From Natronosporangium sp035305625 (GTDB lineage: Bacteria > Actinomycetota > Actinomycetes > Mycobacteriales > Micromonosporaceae), in assembly GCA_963809545.1 (NCBI GenBank), contig CAWEKD010000006.1:1-64000 (forward strand): a stretch of 64,000 bases of DNA. Reading direction: 5' to 3'. Every line of letters starts with the position of its first letter. The first letter of the stretch is position 1. The notes under the pieces were generated by a model that saw only the letters and a program-made list of their open reading frames with translations, did no database searches and was not told the origin of the DNA. Below, in pieces: positions 43,766-53,400 of this stretch. The translations under genes and the position numbers were made by a program.

Positions 43766-44322
43766 CCCACCAGGTGTACGCGTTCGAACCACCGGAGCGG
43801 TTCGTCGTGGGCACGGTCGGCGAGCCGGGCGAGCGCACCTTCTACCTCCAGGCCAGCGGCGGGGGGCGGCTGGTGTCGGTGGTGCTCGAGAAGGTGCAGG
43901 TGTCGCTGTTGGCGGAGAAGCTCGAGGAGCTGCTGGCCGAAGCGAACCGACGGTTCGGACTGACGGTGGGAGAGGTACCGGCGGAGGCGGTGGACAACGA
44001 GCCGTTGGTGGCCCCGATCGAGGAGGAGTTCCGGGTCGGCACCCTGGGGTTGGCGTTCGACGTCGACACCTCCACCGTGGTGATCGAGGCGATTGAGGTG
44101 GGGGAGGAGCTCGAGGACGATGAGGATCAGGAGCCGGCTCCGCATCTAGACCGGCTGCGGGTGCGGATCACCCCGGAGATGACCCGCGCGTTCATCGATC
44201 GGGCACGCCGGGTGGTGGCCGCCGGGCGGCCACCCTGCCCGCTGTGCGGCCAGCCGCTCAACCCCACCGGCCACATCTGCCCCCGCCACAACGGCTACCA
44301 TCGGCGGCCGGATCTGGAGTAA
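43762..44322 (+). CDS. DUF3090 protein
   Basis: 186 residues starting MTHQVYAFEPPERFVVGTVGEPG and containing TFYLQASGGGRLVSVVLEK, then an acidic stretch and a C-terminal zinc-ribbon-like region with CPLCGQPLNPTGHICPRHN. This matches the DUF3090/YjbQ-unrelated actinobacterial family found next to SCO1664-like and mshC genes; the context implies a role linked to mycothiol or phosphoinositide metabolism, unproven. ATGA overlap with the phosphatase gene. Confidence 0.9.
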   Translation: MTHQVYAFEPPERFVVGTVGEPGERTFYLQASGGGRLVSVVLEKVQVSLLAEKLEELLAEANRRFGLTVGEVPAEAVDNEPLVAPIEEEFRVGTLGLAFDVDTSTVVIEAIEVGEELEDDEDQEPAPHLDRLRVRITPEMTRAFIDRARRVVAAGRPPCPLCGQPLNPTGHICPRHNGYHRRPDLE

Positions 44323-44414
44323 CAACCCCGGGGACCGCGCCGCCGCCGCGTCGACCGGTGCCGGCGCACCCGCCGGTGGCGACCCCGGTGCCCACCGCCG
44401 GAGGTGACGGCCTG

Positions 44415-45212
44415 ATGCCATCGCCCGACCTGGTCGAGGCGCTCGACCTGCTCACCCATGGCGAGCTCACGATCGAGGGCCGGTTGGTCGACGCTTCCAA
44501 CCTCACGCTGCGCTGCCGGGTGCGGTGGGAGGGGCAGGAGGCCCGGTGCGTGTACAAGCCGGTGGAGGGGGAGCGGCCGCTGTGGGACTTCCCGGACCAC
44601 ACCCTGGCCCGCCGGGAGGTGGCCGCCTACCTGGTGTCGGAGGCCACCGGTTGGGCGCTGGTGCCGCCGACGGTGCTGCGGGACGGTCCGCTGGGGGTCG
44701 GTTCCTGCCAGCTGTGGATCGACCCGGCCGATCGGGAGCCGCTGGTGGGGTTCATCCCCGACGACCAGCTTCCGGCCGACTGGCACCCGATCGCGACCGC
44801 CACCGACCCGACCGGCCAGCGGTACACCCTGGCGCACGCCGACGACGCCCGGCTGGCGCGGATGGCGGTGTTCGACGCGGTGGTCAACAACGCCGACCGC
44901 AAGGGCGGCCACCTGCTGGAGGCGGCCGACGCGAGCCTGTACGGGGTCGACAACGGGCTGTGTTTCCACCCCGAGCCGAAGCTACGCACCGTGCTGTGGG
45001 GCTGGGCGGATCAACCGCTGCCAGAGGAGGCCGAGCCGGTGCTGGCGCAGCTGGGCGCCGCGGTCGCCGGTGACCTGGGGCGGAGGCTCGCCACGTACCT
45101 GTCCGAGGCGGAGGTGGCGGCGTTGGCGGACCGGATCGAGACGCTGCGGCGGCGGGGCCGGTTTCCGCTTCCTCACCCGGAGTGGCCCGCTGTGCCGTGG
45201 CCACCGATGTAA
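44415..45212 (+). CDS. SCO1664-family (phosphatidylinositol kinase-like fold) protein
   Basis: 265 residues from ATG 44415, preceded by GGAGGTGA. Kinase-like sequence: CRVRWEGQEARCVYKPVEGERPLWDFPD (a Lys in VYKP), LARREVAAYLVSEATG, FDAVVNNADRKGGHLL and GVDNGLCFH, which correspond to the ATP-binding Lys, catalytic and DxN/DN metal motifs. Constant neighbour of DUF3090 and mshC in actinobacteria. Activity not established. Confidence 0.88.
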   Translation: MPSPDLVEALDLLTHGELTIEGRLVDASNLTLRCRVRWEGQEARCVYKPVEGERPLWDFPDHTLARREVAAYLVSEATGWALVPPTVLRDGPLGVGSCQLWIDPADREPLVGFIPDDQLPADWHPIATATDPTGQRYTLAHADDARLARMAVFDAVVNNADRKGGHLLEAADASLYGVDNGLCFHPEPKLRTVLWGWADQPLPEEAEPVLAQLGAAVAGDLGRRLATYLSEAEVAALADRIETLRRRGRFPLPHPEWPAVPWPPM

Positions 45213-45283
45213 TCGGGCGTGACCAAGGTCACGCTCATCCCGACTTTTTGGGGGCCAATCCGGTGGTAGCTACCCTGGCGGGC

Positions 45284-46525
45284 ATGGACTCGTGGGATCG
45301 GCCGGACGTGCCCCGCCTGCCAGGCAGCGGGCCTCAGTTGGCGTTGTTCGACTCGGCTCGCCGGGCGGTGCAGCTGACCAGGCCCGCCCCGGAAGGGGCC
45401 AAGCTGTACGTCTGCGGGATCACCCCGTACGACGCCACCCATCTCGGCCACGCCGCCACCATGATCGCGTTCGATCTGGTGGTACGGGCGTGGCGGGACG
45501 CCGGGCACGTGGTGCGGTACACACAGAACGTCACCGACATCGACGACCCGCTGCTGGAGCGGGCCGCCCGGGACGGTGAGGACTGGGTGGTGCTCGGGAT
45601 GCGGGAGACCGCCCTGTTCCGGGAGGACATGGAGTCGTTGCGGGTCATCCCACCGGATCACTACGTGGGGGCGGTCGAGTCGATCCCGCAGATCGCCGAG
45701 GCGGTGGCCACCCTGTTGGCCGATGGCGCCGCCTACCGGCTGGAGGACGGCACCGGTGACGTGTACTTCGACCTCGCCGCCGCTCCGCGGTTCGGATACG
45801 AGTCCAATTTGAACCGGGCGCAGATGATGGTGTTCTTCGCGGAACGCGGCGGCGACCCGGACCGGGCCGGTAAACGCGACCCGCTCGATCCGCTGCTGTG
45901 GCGGGGGGCCCGGGAAGGGGAGCCGGCGTGGCCGGGTGGGTCGCTGGGGCCGGGGCGCCCCGGCTGGCACATCGAGTGCGCGGTGATCGCGCTGACGACA
46001 CTGGGGAAGACCATCGATGTGCAGGGCGGGGGCAGCGACCTGCTGTTCCCGCACCACGAGTGTTCGGCCGCGCACGCCGAGCGGTTGACCGGGGTGGCAC
46101 CGTTCGCCTCCCACTACGTGCACGCGGGGATGGTGGGGTTGAACGGTGAGAAGATGAGCAAATCCAAGGGCAACCTGGTGTTCGTGTCCCGGTTGCGCAA
46201 CGACGGGGTGGACCCGATGGCGCTGCGGCTGGCGCTGATGGCCGACCACTACCGGGCGGACCGGCAGTGGACCGACGAGCTGTGTAAGCAGGGTGTGCAA
46301 CGGCTGGGCCGGTGGCGGGCGGCGGTGGCCGCCCCCGCGGGACCGCCGGCGGCCCCGCTGCTGGCGGGGGTGCGGGCCCGGATCGCCGACGACCTGGACA
46401 CGCCCGGGGCGTTGGCGGTGGTGGACGAGTGGGTGGACGCGACCCTGGCCGGTGGGGGGAGCGACCCGGACGCGCCGCGGCTGGTCCGTGACACCGTGGA
46501 CGCGCTGCTGGGAGTCGCGCTCTAG
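45284..46525 (+). CDS. mshC: Mycothiol ligase: cysteine to GlcN-inositol
   Basis: 413 residues from ATG 45284 (MDSWDRPDVPRLPG). Class I tRNA-synthetase fold with a HIGH-like motif (THLGHAAT), KMSKS (EKMSKSKGN) and zinc ligands in LYVCGITPY, GWHIECAV and FPHHECSAAH. Relative to CysS it has the MshC length and the N-terminus. It joins cysteine to 1-O-(glucosaminyl)inositol in mycothiol synthesis, the main low-molecular thiol of actinobacteria. Confidence 0.95.
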   Translation: MDSWDRPDVPRLPGSGPQLALFDSARRAVQLTRPAPEGAKLYVCGITPYDATHLGHAATMIAFDLVVRAWRDAGHVVRYTQNVTDIDDPLLERAARDGEDWVVLGMRETALFREDMESLRVIPPDHYVGAVESIPQIAEAVATLLADGAAYRLEDGTGDVYFDLAAAPRFGYESNLNRAQMMVFFAERGGDPDRAGKRDPLDPLLWRGAREGEPAWPGGSLGPGRPGWHIECAVIALTTLGKTIDVQGGGSDLLFPHHECSAAHAERLTGVAPFASHYVHAGMVGLNGEKMSKSKGNLVFVSRLRNDGVDPMALRLALMADHYRADRQWTDELCKQGVQRLGRWRAAVAAPAGPPAAPLLAGVRARIADDLDTPGALAVVDEWVDATLAGGGSDPDAPRLVRDTVDALLGVAL

Positions 46526-46581
46526 CCCGCCGGCCGCGCACGCCGCCGGTCGACCGGGAAGCGGCTCCCTGCCGGAGCGCC

Positions 46582-47457
46582 CTACCCCAGCGCGATCCCC
46601 GGGTGGTCCAGCTCCGGTTCCGCCAGCGGCCCCGGCACCGGGTACCGCTCGGTCAGGATGGTCATCGGCCCCGGCCAGGTGGCCTGCGACACCTCGATCG
46701 GGCGGTGCTGGGCGTCGTACGCCACGTGCAGCAGGTGCAGCACCGGGGTGTCGGGGCGGATCGCCAGCGCCTCCGCCTCCGCGCGGGTGGGCTGCCGGGC
46801 AGTGATCTGGTCGGTGGCGTGCGCGTACCGGCGGCCGGTGACCTCCTCGACCTCCTGGTACAGCGGGCGGCCGAACGCGTGCGGCTGCTCCAGGCTGGTG
46901 CCGGCGGCATCCTCCACCCGGAACCAGGCCGCCCCGAGCTCGACCGGGGCCTCCTGGGTGCGGACCAGGTGCCGGCGCACCACCAGCATGGTGCCGTCGG
47001 CCACCCCGAACGCGTCGGCCACCTCCGGGGGAGCGGGGGCCCGCCCCACCTCGGTCAGGTACTGCCGGTACCGGGCGGCCAGGTCGGAGTGGTAACCCCG
47101 GCGGGCCCCGTACCGCCCGCGGGACAGCCGGTTGAGCCGGCGGCGCGTGCCGCGCACGTACGTGCCGGAGCCCGGCCGGGTGATCAACACCCCTTCCACC
47201 CGGAGCTGGTCGATGGTGCGTTGGATGGTCTGCTTGGCCACCCCGAAGGTGCGGGCGAGCGCCGGAATGGACGGCAGGCGCTCCCCGGGCGCCCAGTCTC
47301 CCCGCCGGATCCGGGCGCGCAGCAGCTCGGCGATCTGGCGATGCGGGGCCTCGGCCGCGCCCGGGTTCACCCCCAGCGGGCCGTCCACGGACAGCAGCGG
47401 CTCGGTGGGGGAGCCTTCACGTGACCTGGCCGGTTCCGGCAGATCCGTACCCGTCAT
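46582..47457 (-). CDS. GntR-family regulator with UTRA domain
   Basis: 291 residues. A winged helix at ~35-105 (APHRQIAELLRARIRRGDWAPGERLPS, ARTFGVAKQTIQRTIDQLRVEGVLITRPGSGTYV) and a C-terminal UTRA-like effector domain (FGVADGTMLVVRRHLVRTQEAP, ADQITARQPTRAEAEALAIRPDTPVLHLLHVAYD). Ligand unknown. It stands alone between mshC and the PAC2 gene. Confidence 0.88.
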   Translation of the reverse strand: MTGTDLPEPARSREGSPTEPLLSVDGPLGVNPGAAEAPHRQIAELLRARIRRGDWAPGERLPSIPALARTFGVAKQTIQRTIDQLRVEGVLITRPGSGTYVRGTRRRLNRLSRGRYGARRGYHSDLAARYRQYLTEVGRAPAPPEVADAFGVADGTMLVVRRHLVRTQEAPVELGAAWFRVEDAAGTSLEQPHAFGRPLYQEVEEVTGRRYAHATDQITARQPTRAEAEALAIRPDTPVLHLLHVAYDAQHRPIEVSQATWPGPMTILTERYPVPGPLAEPELDHPGIALG

Positions 47458-47546
47458 GGCTGAAAGCCTAGCTTCCTAGGACAGATTACGCAACGTGGCG
47501 CCTCCCACCACCGCACCACCGTTCCCCGCACCCCAGGGGAGAGACC

Positions 47547-48389
47547 TCACCGGGGGCCGCGGCGGCGGAGATACTTCTCGAACTCGCTGGCGATCTCGTC
47601 CCCGGTCAGCGGGCGCAGCTCCACATCCCCGGCCCGTTGTTCCAGCTCCCGGACGTAGTCCCGCAGCTCCTCGTCCTGCGCGGTGGCGTGCTGCACCCGG
47701 GCCTCCCACTCCGCGGCCGCCTCCGCCAGGTCCACCGTGGGCACCGGCAGGTCGAGTATCTCCTCCACACGATGCAGCAGCGCCAACGTGGCCTTCGGGC
47801 AGGGGGGACTACTGGCGTAGTGGGGCACGTGCACCCAGAACGACACCGTGGGCAGCTCCGCGCGGTCGGCGCGCTCGTGCAGCACGCCGACGATCCCGGT
47901 CGGGCCCTCATACCGGGTGGGCTGGAGCTTCAACCGGTCGACCGCCTCCACCCCGGCCCCGTACCCGCTGACCGGCAGCGGGCGGGTGTGCGGGACGTCG
48001 GCGAGCAACCCGCCCAACAGGACCAGCCGGTTCACCTCCAGCGCGTGGCAGACTTCCAGCACCTGTTCGCAGTAGGTGCGCCACCGCAGACTCGGCTCGA
48101 TCCCCCGGATCAACACCACGTCCCGGTCCGCGCCCGGCGGGCGGGCGACCAGGAACCGGGTGGTGGGCCATTCGATCCGGCGTTCCCCGTCGACCTGGGT
48201 CACGATCGGTCGGGCGACCTGGAAGTCGTAGAACTCCTCCGGGTCCAGCGCGGTCACCGGCCGGGCCTGCCACACCTGCTCCAAGTGCGCCAACGCGGCG
48301 GTGGCGGCGTCAGCGGCGTCGTTCCATCCCTCGAACGCGGCTACCGCCACCGGGTCGTGCAGGACCGGCAGTCCGTCGAAGTCGGTCAC
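47547..48389 (-). CDS. PAC2-family protein
   Basis: 280 residues of the PAC2 (proteasome assembly chaperone-like) family: VAVAAFEGWNDAADAATAALAHL, VLIRGIEPSLRWRTYCEQVLE, RLVLLGGLLADVPHTRPLPVSGYG and VSFWVHVPHYASSPPCPKA. Actinobacteria with proteasomes commonly have it next to metH. Role not established. Confidence 0.88.
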   Translation of the reverse strand: MTDFDGLPVLHDPVAVAAFEGWNDAADAATAALAHLEQVWQARPVTALDPEEFYDFQVARPIVTQVDGERRIEWPTTRFLVARPPGADRDVVLIRGIEPSLRWRTYCEQVLEVCHALEVNRLVLLGGLLADVPHTRPLPVSGYGAGVEAVDRLKLQPTRYEGPTGIVGVLHERADRAELPTVSFWVHVPHYASSPPCPKATLALLHRVEEILDLPVPTVDLAEAAAEWEARVQHATAQDEELRDYVRELEQRAGDVELRPLTGDEIASEFEKYLRRRGPR

Positions 48390-48526
48390 CTGGCCAGCCT
48401 ACGGTGTTCCGTCCGCGCCGACCCGTTGACCGCTCCGTCGGGTCCACAGGTCGGACCGAGCATTACCCGTTATCTCCCGGTAATTGCGCAGAGTGAGGAA
48501 GAGGCACCGGTGGGAGTTCTACTACT

Positions 48527-51500
48527 GTGGGGAAGATGGCTACCTCTCTGCTCGATGCCCTGACCGAACGGGTACTCATCGCCGACGGAGCGATGGGCAC
48601 GATGCTGCAAGCGGCCAGACTCAGCCTGGAGGACTTCGATGGGTTGGAAGGCTGCAACGAGATCCTGAACCTGACCCGTCCCGACGTGGTGCAGGAGATC
48701 CACGACGCCTATCTCGCCGCCGGCGCCGACTGTATCGAAACCAACACCTTCGGCGTCAACCTCCCCAACCTCAGCGAATACCAGATCGAACACCGGATCG
48801 AGGAGCTGGCCGCGGCGGGGGCACGGTTGGCACGAGAGGTGGCGGACCGGTGGTCCACCCCACAGTGGCCGCGCTATGTGATCGGCTCCATGGGGCCGGG
48901 GACCAAGCTGCCCACGCTGGGGCACGCCCGCTACGCCGACCTGCGGGACGCCTACCAGCAGTGCGCCACCGGCCTGCTGGAGGGTGGGGTGGACGCGATC
49001 CTGGCGGAGACGTGTCAGGACCTGCTGCAGGCCAAGGCGGCGGTGGTGGGGGCCCGGCGGGCGATGGCGGCCACCGGGCGGACGGTCCCTCTGCTGTGTC
49101 AGGTGACGGTGGAGACCACCGGCGCGATGCTGCTCGGCAGCGAAATCGGGGCGGCCCTGACCGCGCTGGAGCCGCTGGGCATCGACATGATCGGCCTGAA
49201 CTGCGCCACCGGCCCGGCGGAGATGACGGAACACCTGCGCTACCTGGCGCAGCACGCCCGGGTGCCGGTGTCGGTGATGCCCAACGCCGGCCTGCCGGAG
49301 TTGACCGCCGACGGTGCCCGGTACCCGCTGACGGAGGAGGAGCTGGCCGAGGCGCTGACGGAGTTCGTGCGCACCTACGGCGCCACCCTGGTCGGCGGCT
49401 GCTGCGGTACCACCCCGGGGCACATCGCGGCGGTCCGGCGCCGGCTCGAGGGGGTGACGCCGGCGCCCCGGCAGCCGGTGAACGAACCGGGTGTCTCCTC
49501 GATCTACCACCATGTGCCGTTCCGGCAGGACGCGGGCCTGCTGATGGTAGGGGAGCGCACCAACGCCAACGGGTCGAAGGCGTTCCGAGAGGCGATGTTG
49601 GCCGGTGACTGGCAGAAGTGCGTGGAGATCGCACGCGGCCAGGCCCGGGACGGCTCCCACCTGTTGGACCTGTGCGTGGACTATGTGGGCCGGGACGGGC
49701 CCGCGGACATGCGGGAGCTGGCGGGCCGGTTCGCCACCGCCTCCACCCTGCCGATCATGTTGGACTCCACCGAGCCGGCGGTGATCGAAGCCGGGCTGGA
49801 GATGCTGGGCGGCCGGTGTGTGGTCAACTCGGTGAACTTCGAGGACGGTGCCGGCCCCGGTTCCCGGTACGCCCGGGTGATGCCGGTGATCCGCGAGCAC
49901 GGGGCCGCGGTCGTGGTCATGTGTATCGACGAGGAGGGGCAGGCCCGGACCGCCGACTGGAAGGTCCGGGTCGCGTCCCGAATCATCGACGACCTGACCG
50001 ACCGGTGGGGGATGGCGCTGCCGGACATCTTCGTCGACACCCTCACCTTCCCCATCTCCACCGGTCAGGAGGAGACCCGCCGGGACGGGATCGAGACCAT
50101 CGAGGCGATCCGGCAGCTCTCGCAGCGTTATCCCGGGGTCAACTTCGTCCTGGGGATCTCCAATGTGTCGTTCGGGCTGAACCCGGCGGCGCGGCAGGTG
50201 CTCAACTCGGTGTTTCTGCATGAGTGTCAGCAGGCGGGGCTGACCTCGGCGATCGTGCACGCCTCCAAGATCTTGCCGATGTCGAAGATCCCGGAGGAGC
50301 AGCGGCAGGTCGCGCTCGACCTGATCTATGACCGCCGCCGGGAGGGGTACGACCCGCTGCAGCGGCTGATCGAAATGTTCGAGGGGGTCGACGCCGCCTC
50401 CGCCCGGGCGTCCCGCGCGGAGGAGCTGGCCGCGTTGCCGCTGGAGGAGCGGTTGCAGCGGCGGATCGTGGACGGGGAGCGCAACGGTCTGGAGGAGGAC
50501 CTGGACGAGGCGCTGCGCACCCGCAAAGCGCTGGACATCATCAACGACACCCTGCTGGCCGGGATGAAGACGGTCGGGGAGCTGTTCGGCTCCGGGCAGA
50601 TGCAGCTGCCGTTCGTGCTCCAGTCCGCTGAGGTGATGAAGGCGGCGGTGGCCTATCTGGAGCCCCATCTGGACAAGGCCGAGGGAGAAGGCAAGGGCCG
50701 GATCGTGCTCGCCACGGTCAAGGGCGATGTGCACGACATCGGCAAGAACCTGGTGGACATCATCCTGTCCAACAACGGTTACGAGGTCGTCAACATCGGC
50801 ATCAAGCAGCCGATCAACGCCATCCTGGAGGCGGCCGAGCAGCATCAGGTGGACGCGATCGGCATGTCCGGCCTGTTGGTGAAGTCCACCGTGGTCATGA
50901 AGGAAAACCTGGAGGAGATGATCGCCCGCGGGGTGGCCGAGCGGTGGCCGGTTCTGCTGGGCGGGGCGGCGCTCACCCGCGCATACGTCGAGGACGACCT
51001 GCGGTCGATGTTCCCCGGCCAGGTGTACTACGCCCGGGACGCGTTCGAAGGTCTGGCCTTGATGGACCGCCTGATGGCCGCCCGCCGGGGCGAGCAGCCG
51101 GTGGAGGACCCGGAGCGGGAGAAGGTGCTCGCCGCCCGCCGGGAGCGCCGGGCCCGGCATCGGGCGATGGTCACCACCTCGTTGCCGCCGCTGGACGACG
51201 ACTCGGTGCGCTCGGACGTGGCCACCGATGTCGAGGTCCCGGAACCACCGTTCTTCGGCACCCGGGTGGTGCGAGGGATCCCGTTGGCCGATTACGCGGC
51301 CATGCTGGACGAACGGGCCACGTTCATGGGCCAGTGGGGGCTGCGGGGCGCCCGTGGAGGGAAGGGCCCCACCTACGAAGAATTGGTGGAGACCGAGGGG
51401 CGGCCCCGGCTGCGGGCCTGGCTGGACCGGTTGGCCGCCGACCAGGTGCTGGAGGCGGCGGTGGTGTACGGGTACTTCCCGTGCTACTCCGAGGGCAACG

Positions 51501-52048
51501 ACCTGGTGGTGTTGGACGAGGACGGCCGTACCGAACGGGCCCGGTTCCGGTTCCCCCGGCAGCGGGCGGAGCGTCGACTGTGCCTGGCGGACTTCTTCCG
51601 GCCCCGGGAGTCCGGGCAGCTGGACGTGGTGGCGCTGCAGTTGGTGACCATGGGGCAGCCGATCAGCGAGTACACCGCCAAGCTGTTCGCTCAGCACGCC
51701 TACCGGGACTATCTGGAGGCGCACGGACTGTCGGTGCAGCTGACCGAGGCGTTGGCCGAGTACTGGCACAAGCGGATCCGGAGCGAGCTGCGCCTGCCCT
51801 CCGGCGGTACGGTCGCCGACTCCGACCCGGACCTGGCGGGGATCTTGCGTACCGACTACCGCGGCTGCCGGTACTCGTTCGGTTACCCGGCCTGTCCGGA
51901 GCTGGAGGATCGGGCGAAGGTGATGGAGCTGCTGGGTGCGGAACGGATCGGGGTGCAGCTGACGGAGGAGTTCCAGCTGGTTCCGGAGCAGTCCACCGAC
52001 GCGGTGGTGGTGCACCACCCGGAGGCCAGTTACTTCGCCGCCAAATGA
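48527..52048 (+). CDS. metH: Cobalamin-dependent methionine synthase
   Basis: About 1,173 residues (GTG 48527, or ATG 48536). Modules in order: homocysteine domain with zinc Cys (GGCCGTTPGH near 290), folate domain (VGERTNANGSKAF near 340), helical cap (GMKTVGELFGSGQMQLPFV near 680), B12-binding DVHDIGKN near 734 and the S-adenosylmethionine activation domain to the end. It transfers methyl from methyltetrahydrofolate to homocysteine. I see no B12 riboswitch in the 137 bases upstream. Confidence 0.96.
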   Translation: MGKMATSLLDALTERVLIADGAMGTMLQAARLSLEDFDGLEGCNEILNLTRPDVVQEIHDAYLAAGADCIETNTFGVNLPNLSEYQIEHRIEELAAAGARLAREVADRWSTPQWPRYVIGSMGPGTKLPTLGHARYADLRDAYQQCATGLLEGGVDAILAETCQDLLQAKAAVVGARRAMAATGRTVPLLCQVTVETTGAMLLGSEIGAALTALEPLGIDMIGLNCATGPAEMTEHLRYLAQHARVPVSVMPNAGLPELTADGARYPLTEEELAEALTEFVRTYGATLVGGCCGTTPGHIAAVRRRLEGVTPAPRQPVNEPGVSSIYHHVPFRQDAGLLMVGERTNANGSKAFREAMLAGDWQKCVEIARGQARDGSHLLDLCVDYVGRDGPADMRELAGRFATASTLPIMLDSTEPAVIEAGLEMLGGRCVVNSVNFEDGAGPGSRYARVMPVIREHGAAVVVMCIDEEGQARTADWKVRVASRIIDDLTDRWGMALPDIFVDTLTFPISTGQEETRRDGIETIEAIRQLSQRYPGVNFVLGISNVSFGLNPAARQVLNSVFLHECQQAGLTSAIVHASKILPMSKIPEEQRQVALDLIYDRRREGYDPLQRLIEMFEGVDAASARASRAEELAALPLEERLQRRIVDGERNGLEEDLDEALRTRKALDIINDTLLAGMKTVGELFGSGQMQLPFVLQSAEVMKAAVAYLEPHLDKAEGEGKGRIVLATVKGDVHDIGKNLVDIILSNNGYEVVNIGIKQPINAILEAAEQHQVDAIGMSGLLVKSTVVMKENLEEMIARGVAERWPVLLGGAALTRAYVEDDLRSMFPGQVYYARDAFEGLALMDRLMAARRGEQPVEDPEREKVLAARRERRARHRAMVTTSLPPLDDDSVRSDVATDVEVPEPPFFGTRVVRGIPLADYAAMLDERATFMGQWGLRGARGGKGPTYEELVETEGRPRLRAWLDRLAADQVLEAAVVYGYFPCYSEGNDLVVLDEDGRTERARFRFPRQRAERRLCLADFFRPRESGQLDVVALQLVTMGQPISEYTAKLFAQHAYRDYLEAHGLSVQLTEALAEYWHKRIRSELRLPSGGTVADSDPDLAGILRTDYRGCRYSFGYPACPELEDRAKVMELLGAERIGVQLTEEFQLVPEQSTDAVVVHHPEASYFAAK

Positions 52049-52126
52049 GCCGCCGCGCCCGTGCCCGCGGCACCGGGCTCCGGGAGGTCGGGGGTCGGCC
52101 GACCCCCGACCCGGCGCGCCCGCCGG

Positions 52127-52807
52127 CTACCGCACCGAGGCGGTCTCCACGAGCCGGGTCAGGTAGGGCAGGTCCACGTGCTGGAGGCTGCTGACCACGT
52201 GCACCCCTTCGTACCCGGTCAGCGGCACCTCGCTGGGCACCCCCAACACCACCGCGCCGGCGGCGCGGGCGCTGGCCAGGCCGGTGGGGGTGTCCTCAAT
52301 CGCCACGCACCGGTGGATCGGTACCCCCAGCTGGGCGGCGGCGGTCTGATACGGCTCCGGGGCGGGCTTGGGGGCGCTGACTTCGTCGCCGCACACCACC
52401 ACGTCGAAGTTGTCCGCCCCCAGGGTGCTCGCCAGCGCCACCTCGACCAGCCGCCGGCGGGTGGAGGTGACCAGGGCGGTGGGGAGACCGGCGGCGCGGA
52501 CCTCCGCCACCAGCTCGGCCGCCCCCGGCCGCCAGGTGAGGGCGGTGGTGAACAGGTCCACCATCCGGGCGGTGACGAACGCGTCGTCACCCTCGGGATC
52601 CGGGTCGGTCAGCCCCAGGTCGTGGTAGAAGACGGTCAGCGAATCCTGGGCGTTCCGCCCCAGCATGGCCCGGCGGGCGTGGGCGGACAGCACCCCACCG
52701 TGGTGGGCGGCCAGCTCGTCCATGGCCCGGCCCCACAGGTGTTCACTATCGATCAGGGTGCCGTCCATGTCGAACAGCACCGCCGCCAGGCCCGTCCCTC
52801 CAGTCAT
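52127..52807 (-). CDS. HAD-superfamily phosphatase
   Basis: 226 residues from ATG 52807. HAD motifs: AVLFDMDGTLIDSE (nucleophile Asp), LVTSTRRRL (Thr/Ser), KPAPEPYQTAA (Lys) and AIEDTPTGLASARAAG (Asp pair). Typical of phosphoglycolate phosphatase/beta-phosphoglucomutase-like proteins. The upstream alternative start would need readthrough of the next intergenic region. Substrate unknown. Confidence 0.88.
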   Translation of the reverse strand: MTGGTGLAAVLFDMDGTLIDSEHLWGRAMDELAAHHGGVLSAHARRAMLGRNAQDSLTVFYHDLGLTDPDPEGDDAFVTARMVDLFTTALTWRPGAAELVAEVRAAGLPTALVTSTRRRLVEVALASTLGADNFDVVVCGDEVSAPKPAPEPYQTAAAQLGVPIHRCVAIEDTPTGLASARAAGAVVLGVPSEVPLTGYEGVHVVSSLQHVDLPYLTRLVETASVR

Positions 52808-52880
52808 CCTCGGTAGTGTGCCCGAACCGGTATCCGTGCGGGCACGTACCGGTGGGTGAGTGTCGTTAGGATCACCGGCC

Positions 52881-53339
52881 ATGAGCTACGGACCACCCTC
52901 GCCACCCCCGCAACCCCCCTCATCTCGGCGGCGCATCTGGCTGATCGTGCTGATAGCCGTGGCGCTGCTGTGCTGCGGCGGCTCCCTGGGCGGGGGGTAC
53001 TACATCATCAAGACCGCCCTGGAGATCGGTGAGCCGGCCCGGGAGGCCACCACCGAATTCCTCACCGCGCTCCAGGAGGGTGACGAGGTGTCCGCCTATG
53101 ACCAGCTGTGTGACCAGCTGCGGCATCGCTACACCCGGGATCAGTTCCGGCAGACGGTGCGCCGCGAGCTGGGGGAGGTGACCGACTTCCGGTTGACCGC
53201 CTTCACCGTGGAGCAGGGCGACGGCGGGGCCACCGGTACGGTGACCGCCCAGCTGACCACCACAGCGGGCGACCGTGCGGTCACCTTCCACCTCCGGGAG
53301 GAGCATGGTCGCTGGCGGATATGTGGCGATCCGTTCTGA
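52881..53339 (+). CDS. Membrane-anchored DUF4878-like protein
   Basis: 152 residues from ATG 52881. A short proline-rich N-terminus, one membrane helix (IWLIVLIAVALLCCGG), then an extracytoplasmic NTF2-like domain (EFLTALQEGDEVSAYDQLC, DRAVTFHLREEHGRWRICGD). Such proteins are common in actinobacteria; role unknown. Confidence 0.7.
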   Translation: MSYGPPSPPPQPPSSRRRIWLIVLIAVALLCCGGSLGGGYYIIKTALEIGEPAREATTEFLTALQEGDEVSAYDQLCDQLRHRYTRDQFRQTVRRELGEVTDFRLTAFTVEQGDGGATGTVTAQLTTTAGDRAVTFHLREEHGRWRICGDPF

Positions 53340-53400
53340 GTCGTCGGTGGGGGTGCCGCGGCCCCCGTCGCGGCACCCCCACCATCCCCCGGAGTAGCGC

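Noticed and set aside
48390..48526. Possible B12 riboswitch before metH
   Set aside because: The space is short and the conserved B12-box bases are not seen.
48470..52018. Open frame of 1,182 codons on the minus strand
   Set aside because: It is the antisense shadow of metH; its sequence is low-complexity Arg/Gly/Pro/His and has no domain, as usual opposite high-GC genes.
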